A stretch of 64,000 bases of DNA, taken from NCBI GenBank assembly GCA_036379935.1, contig DASVFT010000092.1, forward strand, positions 12,890-76,889, written 5' to 3'. Each line of letters begins with the position of its first letter. Position 1 is the first letter of the stretch. The notes beneath the pieces were generated by a model. The model was not told the origin of the DNA. It ran no database searches and saw only the letters and a program-made list of their open reading frames with translations. The translations under genes and the position numbers were made by a program. This document shows positions 57,100 to 64,000 of the stretch, in pieces. The DNA is from JAOPZW01 sp036379935. Its GTDB lineage: Bacteria; Actinomycetota; Thermoleophilia; Solirubrobacterales; Solirubrobacteraceae.

Positions 57100-57142
57100 G
57101 AACCACTGCAACCGGCGCTGCACTGTGGGGTCAAATGCCTCG

Positions 57143-57970
57143 ATGCCGTCCAGCGCACTGCTCTTTCCCGGCCAGGGGAGCCATGCGGAGGGAATGGAAG
57201 AGCCCTACCGCGGTCACCCCCTGCTCGAGCGCGGCCTCGAGCTTCTCGGCCACGACCCCTTCGAGCGCCTGAGCGAAGGCACCCGCTACCAGCAGCCCGC
57301 CCTCTTCCTGTGCTCGGTGGCGGCGTGGGACCAGTGGCGCGAGGAGGGCGACGACGAGGGCGCGGCGCGAGCGGCAGCGGGCCACTCGCTCGGCGAGTAC
57401 GCCGCGCTGGTCGCCGCCGGAGCGCTCGAGTTCGACGACGCCGTGCGGCTCGTCGACGAGCGCGCGGCGGCGATGGCCGAGGCCGGCGAGCTTTCACCGG
57501 GGGGGATGGTGGCCATGCTCGGCGGGGACGCGCGCGGCGTGCGCGCCCTCGCCGAGCGCCTCAGCCTCGTCGTCGCCAACGACAACGCGCCCGGCCAGCT
57601 CGTGCTCTCCGGGCCCCTCGACGCCGTGCTGGCCGCTGAGGACCTCGCCCGCGACGAGGCCGGCGCGCGCAGCCGGCGCCTCGACGTGACCGGCGCCTTC
57701 CACTCGCCGCTCATGGAGCCGGCGGCCGAGCGCCTGCGCGCGGCCCTCGACGCCACGCCGGTCGCCGAGCCGCAGATCCCGGTCTACTCCAACGGCAGCG
57801 CGGCGCCGTTCGTGGACGTGCGCCGCGAGCTGGCCGAGAACCTGCTGCGCCCCGTGCGCTGGCGCGAGACGCTGCTGGCGATGCGCACGGCGCGCATCGA
57901 GCGCTTCGTCGAGCTCGGCCCCGGCGCCGTGCTCACCGGCCTGGTCAAGCGAACCCTCCAGGCGGCGTGA
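57143..57970 (+). CDS. fabD: Malonyl-CoA:ACP transacylase
   Basis: 275 residues. LLFPGQGSH at the N-terminus, nucleophile Ser in GHSLGEYAAL, catalytic His in GAFHSPLM. Loads malonyl groups on ACP for fatty-acid elongation. ATG at 57143. First gene of fabD-H-G-acpP-F-accD-tetR; overlaps fabH by GTGA. Confidence 0.95.
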   Translation: MPSSALLFPGQGSHAEGMEEPYRGHPLLERGLELLGHDPFERLSEGTRYQQPALFLCSVAAWDQWREEGDDEGAARAAAGHSLGEYAALVAAGALEFDDAVRLVDERAAAMAEAGELSPGGMVAMLGGDARGVRALAERLSLVVANDNAPGQLVLSGPLDAVLAAEDLARDEAGARSRRLDVTGAFHSPLMEPAAERLRAALDATPVAEPQIPVYSNGSAAPFVDVRRELAENLLRPVRWRETLLAMRTARIERFVELGPGAVLTGLVKRTLQAA

Positions 57971-59016
57971 CCATGGCGGCCACCGTCGAGACCACGACCA
58001 CGCCGGCGCCGCGCACGGCCATCACGCGACGCCCGGCCCCGCGCCGGCGCCGCGGCACGACGGCGGGGATCTTCGGGATCGGCGCGGCGCTGCCCGACCG
58101 CGTCGTCACCAACGCCGATCTCGAGCAGCGCCTCGACACGACCGACGAGTGGATCGTCCGCCGCACCGGCATCCGTGAACGCCGCCACCTGGAGCCCGAC
58201 GAGCCGCTCGCCGACCTCGCCGCGCGCGCCTGCCTCCTGGCCCTCGACGACGCCGGTCGCTCCGGCATCGAGGTCGACCAGGTGATCGTCTCGACCATCA
58301 CGCCCGATCGCGTCACGCCCGGGCTGGCGCCCGGGGTCGCGCGCATCATCGGCGCGCACCGCGCCTCGGCCGTCGACGTCAACGCCGCGTGCGCCGGCTT
58401 CCTCTATGCGCTCGACCAGGCGGCCGCGCTGGTCGAGTCCGGGCGCGCGTCGGTCGTGCTCGTGTGTGGGGCCGAGGCCCTGAGCCGCATCACCGACCAT
58501 GACGACCGCTCCACCGCCGTGATCTTCGGCGACGGCGCCGGTGCCGTCGTCGTCGCCGGCGGCGACCTCGAGCTCGGCATCGGCGGCTTCGTGCTCGGCG
58601 CCGACGGCGAGCAGGCCGACCTGCTCTACGCCGAGCGCGACGACCGCGTGCTGCGCATGGAAGGCCGCGAGGTCTACCGCCACGCCGTGCGGCGCATGGT
58701 GCTCGCCAGCCGCGAGGCGCTCGAGCGCGCCGGCCGGACGGTGGACGACATCGACCTCTTCGTGGCCCATCAGGCCAACGCCCGCATCATCGACGCCGCG
58801 GCGGCCGAGCTCGGCGTGCCGCGCGAGAAGGTCGCCATCAACGTCGACCGGACCGCCAACACCTCGTCGGCCTCGATTCCGCTCGCGCTCGCTCGGGCCG
58901 AGGACGACGGGCTGCTCGAGCCGGGCGCCACCGTCGCGCTGGCCGCCTTCGGCGCCGGCTTCGTCTGGGGCGCCGGCATCGTGAGCTGGAAGGAGCGTCA
59001 GCAGGCCTGTGCCTGA
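57967..59016 (+). CDS. fabH: 3-oxoacyl-ACP synthase III
   Basis: 349 residues (343 from ATG 57973). Catalytic Cys in NAACAGFLYAL, His in VAHQANARI, Asn in RTANTSSASIP. Starts fatty-acid chains by joining acyl-CoA to malonyl-ACP. The first 30 residues are a Thr/Arg-rich extension not usual for FabH. Its stop overlaps fabG. Confidence 0.94.
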   Translation: MTMAATVETTTTPAPRTAITRRPAPRRRRGTTAGIFGIGAALPDRVVTNADLEQRLDTTDEWIVRRTGIRERRHLEPDEPLADLAARACLLALDDAGRSGIEVDQVIVSTITPDRVTPGLAPGVARIIGAHRASAVDVNAACAGFLYALDQAAALVESGRASVVLVCGAEALSRITDHDDRSTAVIFGDGAGAVVVAGGDLELGIGGFVLGADGEQADLLYAERDDRVLRMEGREVYRHAVRRMVLASREALERAGRTVDDIDLFVAHQANARIIDAAAAELGVPREKVAINVDRTANTSSASIPLALARAEDDGLLEPGATVALAAFGAGFVWGAGIVSWKERQQACA

Positions 59017-59704
59017 CGCCGTCCGCAAGAACGGCCACGACGGCTGCGCCCTGGTCACCGGCGGCACGCGCGGGATCGGCGCGGCTATCGCCGAGCGCCT
59101 GGAGGCCGACGGCTGGAAGGTCGCGCGCCTGGGCCGCACGTCGGGCGACGTGCAGGCCGACGTCGGCGACGCCGAGCAGGTCAAGGCCGCCCTCGCCGAG
59201 GTGCACGAGCGCTTCGGGCCGATCCTCGTGCTCGTCAACAACGCCGGCGTGCGCCACGACGGCCTGGCCATCCGCATGCCGGAGGACGAGTGGCAGGCCG
59301 TCGTCGACACCAACCTCTCCGGTGCCTTCCATTGCACGCGCGGCGCCCTGAGCGACATGCTCGGCGCGCGCTGGGGGCGCATCGTCAACGTCTCGTCGGT
59401 CGTCGCCGAGCGCGGGAACCCCGGGCAGGCCAACTACGCGGCCGCCAAGGCCGGCCTGCTGGGCTTCACGCGGACCGTCGCGCGCGAGATGGCGCGCAAG
59501 GGCGTGACCTGCAACGCGATCACGCCGGGCGTGATCGAGACCGACATGACCGCCGACCTCGGCGACGGCCTCCTGCAGGCCGTGCCGGCGGGTCGCGTCG
59601 GGCGGCCGGACGAAGTGGCCGCCGCCGTCGCGTTCCTCGTCTCCGAGGAAGCGGCCTACGTGAACGGCGCCACGCTCTCCGTCGACGGAGGGCTGGGCGC
59701 ATGA
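59009..59704 (+). CDS. fabG: 3-oxoacyl-ACP reductase
   Basis: 231 residues, short-chain dehydrogenase. NADP loop TGGTRGIG, NNAG motif, catalytic Ser in IVNVSSV and YAAAK. Slightly shorter than E. coli FabG (244), with a shortened second strand after the nucleotide loop. GTG start within the end of fabH. Confidence 0.93.
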   Translation: MPDAVRKNGHDGCALVTGGTRGIGAAIAERLEADGWKVARLGRTSGDVQADVGDAEQVKAALAEVHERFGPILVLVNNAGVRHDGLAIRMPEDEWQAVVDTNLSGAFHCTRGALSDMLGARWGRIVNVSSVVAERGNPGQANYAAAKAGLLGFTRTVAREMARKGVTCNAITPGVIETDMTADLGDGLLQAVPAGRVGRPDEVAAAVAFLVSEEAAYVNGATLSVDGGLGA

Positions 59705-59727
59705 CCCAGAAGCAAGGAGACCCTGAC

Positions 59728-59996
59728 ATGGCCAACGTCCCGACGGATCAGGAGGCCCTCGAGGCCATCCGCGAGGAGCTCGCCAACATCAAGGTGCCCG
59801 GCGCCGAGGATGCGTCGGCCGAGCAGACCTGGAGCGACCTCGACGTCGACTCCCTCGACCTCGTCGAGGTCGTCAAGGCGCTCGAGGACCGCTACGACGT
59901 GCAGATCGCCGATGGGCGTCTGAAGTCGATCGCCACGGTGGGCGACGCCGCCGCGCTGGTGCAGGAGCTGACGCGCGAGAAGGCGGGCGCGACGGC

Positions 59997-60000
<4 letters not shown>
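59728..60000 (+). CDS. acpP: Acyl carrier protein
   Basis: 90 residues. Phosphopantetheine Ser in LDVDSLDLVEVV; acidic helical protein. The ATG at 59728 is preceded by AAGGAG 8 bases upstream and gives the normal ACP length; an in-frame ATG at 59701 that overlaps the fabG stop would add nine residues (MTQKQGDPD). Carries the growing acyl chain between Fab enzymes. Overlaps fabF. Confidence 0.93.
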
Positions 60001-61174
<1,174 letters not shown>

Positions 61175-61178
<4 letters not shown>

Positions 61179-61237
61179 AGACGGGTCATTGCTCGATGTT
61201 CGTCACCGTCGATCCCCAGAGGGAGCCCTCTCGATGA
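61175..61237 (+). CDS. 20-residue conserved coupled mini-protein / leader peptide (copy 2)
   Basis: ATG at 61175 overlaps the fabF stop (ATGA); its TGA overlaps the ATG of the carboxylase gene at 61234. Product: MKTGHCSMFVTVDPQREPSR. Ten of 20 residues match the copy between nuoL and nuoM, including HCS and the end REPSR. The DNA between the conserved codons differs, so this is not a recent duplication. Same inferred roles as copy 1: translation relay, attenuating leader, or micro-protein. Confidence 0.65.
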
Positions 61238-62592
61238 GCGCAGTCTTCGATGTCGCACCGGAGCATCTCGTCGCGCGCGCGCGGCTGGAGCTCCTCTTCG
61301 ACCCCGGGACCTTCCGCCCCACGCGGTCGCTCGTGGGCGACGGCGTGCTGTCAGGCTCGGGCCGCGTCAACGGCCGCGTGGTCTGCGCGTGGGCGCAGGA
61401 CGGCTCGTTCAAGGGCGGCTCGCTCGGCACGCGCGGTGGCGAGACCATCGCGCGCGCCATCCAGCACGCCGACAAGATCGGCGCGCCCGTCGTCGGTTTC
61501 CCGCACTCGGGCGGCGCCCGGTTGCAGGAGGGCGTCGCGGCGCTGCACGCCTACAGCGCGATCTTCCGCGCGCAGGCGCTGGCCAAGGTCCCGCAGATCA
61601 GCGTGATCGGCGGCCCGTGCGCCGGCGGCGCCGCCTACTCGCCGGCGCTGGGCGACCTGACGGTCATGGCCGGCGCCGACGCGAAGATGTTCCTCACCGG
61701 CCCCGCCGTGGTCGAGCGCGTCACGCGCGAGCAGGTCTCGGCGCTCGAGCTGGGCGGTCCGAAGGTCCACGGTCGCAACGGCGTGGCTCACCTCTTTGCC
61801 GAGCACGACGTGCACGCGGCCGAGATGGTGCGCGCAGCGCTGGCGCACCTGCCCTCGCAGGCGGGCGGGTCGCTGCCGCTCTACCCGCCGGAGGAGCCCG
61901 CCGCGGGCGACCCGGGCGAGGTGCTGCCCGAGCGCGAGCGCGAGGTCTACGACGTCCGCGACGTCGCCGCCCGCCTCATCGACGGCGGTGAGCTGCTCGA
62001 GTTCGGTCCGCGCTGGGCGCGCAACCTCGTCGTCGGCTTCGCGCGGATCGAGGGCGGTCCGGTGGGCATCATCGCCAACCAGCCCAAGCACCTGGGCGGC
62101 TGCCTGGACGCCGAGTCCTCGCAGAAGGGCGCGTGGTTCGTCGACCTGTGCGACCGCTTTGGGCTGCCGCTCGTCGTGCTCGTCGACACGCCCGGGTTCC
62201 TGCCCGGCGTGTCGCAGGAGCAGGCCGGCGTCATCCGCCACGGCGCCTCGCTGCTGCGGGCCTTCAGCGTGGCCACGACGCCGCGCATCACGGTCACGCT
62301 GCGTGCGGCGTACGGCGGCGCGCACATCGTCATGAACTCCCGCGACCTCGGGGCGGACCTCACGATGGCGTGGCCACATGCCAAGATTGGCGTCATGGGC
62401 CCGCGTCAGGCCGTCGAGGTCGTCAACCGCCGCGAGATCGCGGCGGGGGCCGACGCGCAGGCGCTGGCCGACGCCTACGCCGCCGAGCACCTGCCCGTCC
62501 GCGTGGCCGCCTCGCGCGGCTTCGTCGACGAGGTCGTGGCGCCGAGCGAGACCCGCGAGCGCATCGCGTTCGCCTTGGAGGCCGCCAGGTGA
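61234..62592 (+). CDS. accD: Acyl-CoA carboxylase, carboxyltransferase (beta) subunit
   Basis: 452 residues, fused alpha/beta crotonase-like domains as in PccB/AccD proteins. GGARLQEGVAAL and GGPCAGGAAYSPAL in the N-terminal half; DTPGFLPGVSQEQAGVIRHG and RAAYGGAHIVMNSRDLGADL in the C-terminal half (oxyanion loops). Its place behind fabF, as accD6 in mycobacteria, suggests acetyl-CoA carboxylation for malonyl-CoA supply. The biotin carboxylase subunit is not in the window. Confidence 0.92.
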   Translation: MSAVFDVAPEHLVARARLELLFDPGTFRPTRSLVGDGVLSGSGRVNGRVVCAWAQDGSFKGGSLGTRGGETIARAIQHADKIGAPVVGFPHSGGARLQEGVAALHAYSAIFRAQALAKVPQISVIGGPCAGGAAYSPALGDLTVMAGADAKMFLTGPAVVERVTREQVSALELGGPKVHGRNGVAHLFAEHDVHAAEMVRAALAHLPSQAGGSLPLYPPEEPAAGDPGEVLPEREREVYDVRDVAARLIDGGELLEFGPRWARNLVVGFARIEGGPVGIIANQPKHLGGCLDAESSQKGAWFVDLCDRFGLPLVVLVDTPGFLPGVSQEQAGVIRHGASLLRAFSVATTPRITVTLRAAYGGAHIVMNSRDLGADLTMAWPHAKIGVMGPRQAVEVVNRREIAAGADAQALADAYAAEHLPVRVAASRGFVDEVVAPSETRERIAFALEAAR

Positions 62593-63224
62593 CTCCGGCC
62601 GCGGCCGCCGCAAGGCAGGTCGTGCAGACACGCAACGCGACCGAGGAAGCCATCCTCGACGCCGCACGCGAGGCCCTCGCCGAGAAGGGCTTCGACGCCC
62701 TGACGATGGACGCGATCGCGCGCAAGGCCTTCGTCTCGCGCACGGCGGTCTACTTCTACTTCCCGAACAAGCGCGCGGTGGTCGACCGCCTCATCCAGCA
62801 GGCGTTCAGCGAGATGTACCTCGCCGCCAGCCCCTACCTCGACGGCGACGGCGAGCCGCGGCGCGAGCTGCGCAACTCGCTGGCCCGCGTGATGGACGTG
62901 GTCAACCAGAACGGCGGCCTGCTCCTGCTGGCCGCCCAGCTCTCCGGCGCCCGCGGCGAGCACCTGCCCGACGAGTGGGCGCCGTACATCATGCGCTTCG
63001 TCGAGCGCGCCGAGGCGCGCATCGCACGCGACCAGGAGCGCGGCATCGCCCCCGACGACATCGCTCCCCGCCTCTCCGCCCAGGCCCTCCTGGCCATGGT
63101 CGAGAACCACATCACCCGCGAGGTCGTCCTCAAGCGCGGCGACGCCACCGAGTCGATCCGCACCCTCTCCGAGCTCTGGTGGCGAGCGGTCTACTCGCGC
63201 CCGGGCGCGGCAGCGCCGGCCTGA
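62589..63224 (+). CDS. TetR-family regulator at the end of the fab operon
   Basis: 211 residues. Helix-turn-helix about 17-62: EEAILDAAREALAEKGFDAL and MDAIARKAFVSRTAVYFYFPNKRAVVDRLIQ. C-terminal ligand-binding part without assigned ligand. GTG overlaps the carboxylase stop (GTGA), so it is made with the fatty-acid enzymes and may act as their feedback regulator through the palindromes at 57052-57099; this is inference. Confidence 0.88.
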   Translation: MTPAAAAARQVVQTRNATEEAILDAAREALAEKGFDALTMDAIARKAFVSRTAVYFYFPNKRAVVDRLIQQAFSEMYLAASPYLDGDGEPRRELRNSLARVMDVVNQNGGLLLLAAQLSGARGEHLPDEWAPYIMRFVERAEARIARDQERGIAPDDIAPRLSAQALLAMVENHITREVVLKRGDATESIRTLSELWWRAVYSRPGAAAPA

Positions 63225-63247
63225 CGCGCTCTACCGCGGGCGCTGGG

Positions 63248-63376
63248 CGCTGTGGCGCGGGCGCTGGGCGCTGGCCGCCTGTGCCGCGGGCGCTGTGGCG
63301 CGGGCGCTGGGCGCTGGCCGCCTGTGCCGCGGGCGCTGTGGCGCGGGCGCTGGGCGCTGGCCGCCTGTGCCGCGGG
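63248..63376. repeat. Three perfect 43-base tandem repeats with decayed flanks
   Basis: Unit starts CGCTGTGGCG and ends GTGCCGCGGG; copies at 63248-63290, 63291-63333 and 63334-63376. Shorter GCGCTGGGCGCTG pieces extend on both sides (about 63232-63418). Lies right after the TetR gene in a 690-base stretch without a gene (63225-63914). Confidence 0.92.
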
Positions 63377-63550
63377 CGCTGGGCGCTGTGCCGCCGGCGC
63401 TGGGCGCTGTGCGCGGCCAGGGCACCGAGGGAGGATGAGTCGGTCGCCCGCGGCTTGCCCGCGCTCGCGACCACCGCACGCTCGCGGACGCCCAGCTGCG
63501 CAGATCCGGCACAGACCGCGCGCGAGTCGTAACAGTCGGCGCCGAGCCCC

Positions 63551-63605
63551 GAGGGGGTGGGCTGTCTTAAGCCTCATATACATGACTAAGACAGCCCACC
63601 CCCTC
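63551..63605. repeat. Long perfect hairpin (19-base arms)
   Basis: Arms GAGGGGGTGGGCTGTCTTA (63551-63569) and its exact complement at 63587-63605, separated by 17 bases (AGCCTCATATACATGAC) that are AT-rich compared with the surroundings. Could be a terminator, a folded mobile-element end, or a recombination site. Contrast in base composition suggests foreign origin. Confidence 0.8.
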
Positions 63606-63666
63606 CCCGCCCTATCCGCCCTTAGGCAACTTGTTACGAGAGGCGCACGGTCCGCGCCGACATGTA

Positions 63667-63900
63667 CACCGGCGAAGCCGCCACCTGCGGACCGCACACC
63701 GGCGAAGCCGCCGCCTGCGGCAGCCGCTCACGCCAAACGAGCCCCGAGCGACAAGTCCCTCTTCCCTCACTGCCCTGGCCGCGCAGAGCCGGAAGCGCAG
63801 CCGGAGACTGTCCGCGGTCGCGCGAGCAGGCCACGCGTGTGGAGCGCGCCGCGTGTGGAGCGCGCCGCGCGTGGAGCAGGCCGCGCGCGTGGAGCACGCC
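63667..63900. repeat. Short degenerate repeats in a gene-free stretch
   Basis: CACCGGCGAAGCCGCC occurs twice near 63667 and 63697, each followed by CCTGCGG after one base. From 63835 to 63900 four 16-18-base units of the form GCGTGTGGAGCGCGCC follow head to tail with variation. No convincing gene on either strand; open frames here are products of the repeats. Confidence 0.6.
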
Positions 63901-63914
63901 GCGCGCGGGCGGGC

Positions 63915-64000
63915 CTAGTCGCGGGCGGGCTCGGCCGCGTCGGCTGCGGGCTCGGCCGCGTCGGCTGCGGGCTCGGCCGCGTCGGCTGCGGGCTCGGCCG
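63915..64000 (-). CDS. C-terminal tail of a gene with AEPAADA heptad repeats (5' part outside window)
   Basis: Minus-strand frame ending TAG at 63915-63917. The 27 visible codons give AEPAADA three times and then AEPARD. The DNA period is 21 bases. Such Ala/Pro/acidic tails are common disordered ends of actinobacterial proteins (ribosomal, nucleoid or translocation proteins). The product itself cannot be identified from the tail. Confidence 0.7.
   Translation of the reverse strand, partial: AEPAADAAEPAADAAEPAADAAEPARD

Noticed and set aside
63570..63586. XerCD dif site in the loop of the 19-base hairpin (TGTATA core on the minus strand)
   Set aside because: Only the central six bases fit; the flanking 11-base arms do not resemble XerC/XerD sites.
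63631..63918. Plus- and minus-strand frames of about 90 codons in the terminal gene-free stretch
   Set aside because: Products are Arg-rich runs created by short DNA repeats; no ribosome site or protein-like composition.

Overview
The window is very GC-rich (roughly 72% by eye), uses GTG and TTG starts freely, packs genes with 4-base ATGA/GTGA overlaps, and carries actinobacterial features: a lone sugar-ABC system without its own ATPase, an HhH-GPD protein of an actinobacterial type, many one-box regulators and a nuoA-N operon with separate nuoC and nuoD. This suits a high-GC actinobacterium, most likely class Thermoleophilia (Solirubrobacterales-like). The class assignment is inference from gene content; no 16S rRNA is present.

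Layout. 1-6457 (minus): an alpha-glucoside uptake and breakdown operon (lipoprotein binding protein, two permeases, debranching-like hydrolase, GH13 glucosidase) ending in a phosphofructokinase with pyrophosphate-type residues. 6632-10117: hemolysin III-like membrane protein, acyl-CoA dehydrogenase and an MFS exporter. 10196-16682: a 3' stub of a gluconate permease in front of an FGGY gluconokinase, a TetR regulator, an ECF sigma factor with SnoaL domain coupled to a small beta-rich protein, an HhH-GPD glycosylase and a NarL-type two-component pair. 16695-23516: a LIV-type ABC operon with a terminal amidase, divergent from a LacI-family regulator, with a clear palindrome between them. 23517-28289: PIN toxin-antitoxin pair, secreted protein, ECF sigma/membrane-partner pair and a cupin.

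28290-30828 looks like a small accessory island. It has a broken copy of tRNA-Arg on the left, an AbiE/MenAT-like nucleotidyltransferase toxin pair with an apparently leaderless, operator-covered promoter, a Cys-rich STN-like protein, and a truncated amino-acid ABC ATPase directly beside the intact tRNA-Arg(ACG) on the right. Next come two tRNA-Ser genes, then serS. A lipoprotein cytochrome c and a cupredoxin precede the complete complex I operon nuoA-N (34799-49586). Then come a LamG secreted protein, a cysteine-free Rrf2 regulator with the sulfate importer cysPTWA, a fused double-domain ThyX, and a fatty-acid operon fabD-fabH-fabG-acpP-fabF-accD-tetR. The right end is a repeat-rich gene-poor stretch and the 3' tail of a gene coding AEPAADA repeats.

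The most interesting signal is a pair of 20-codon ORFs, one between nuoL and nuoM (46523-46585) and one between fabF and the acyl-CoA carboxylase gene (61175-61237). They share the pattern M-x3-HCS-x3-T-x2-P-x-REPSR, differ mostly at synonymous or variable positions, and each is locked by ATGA overlaps to the gene before and the gene after. I know of no described family for them. Other points worth following: the ThyX fusion whose signature motif is split between its halves, the PPi-type PFK, the stellacyanin-like Gln ligand in the cupredoxin, a LivG subunit with a damaged ABC signature, and a strongly structured segment at 34187-34267.
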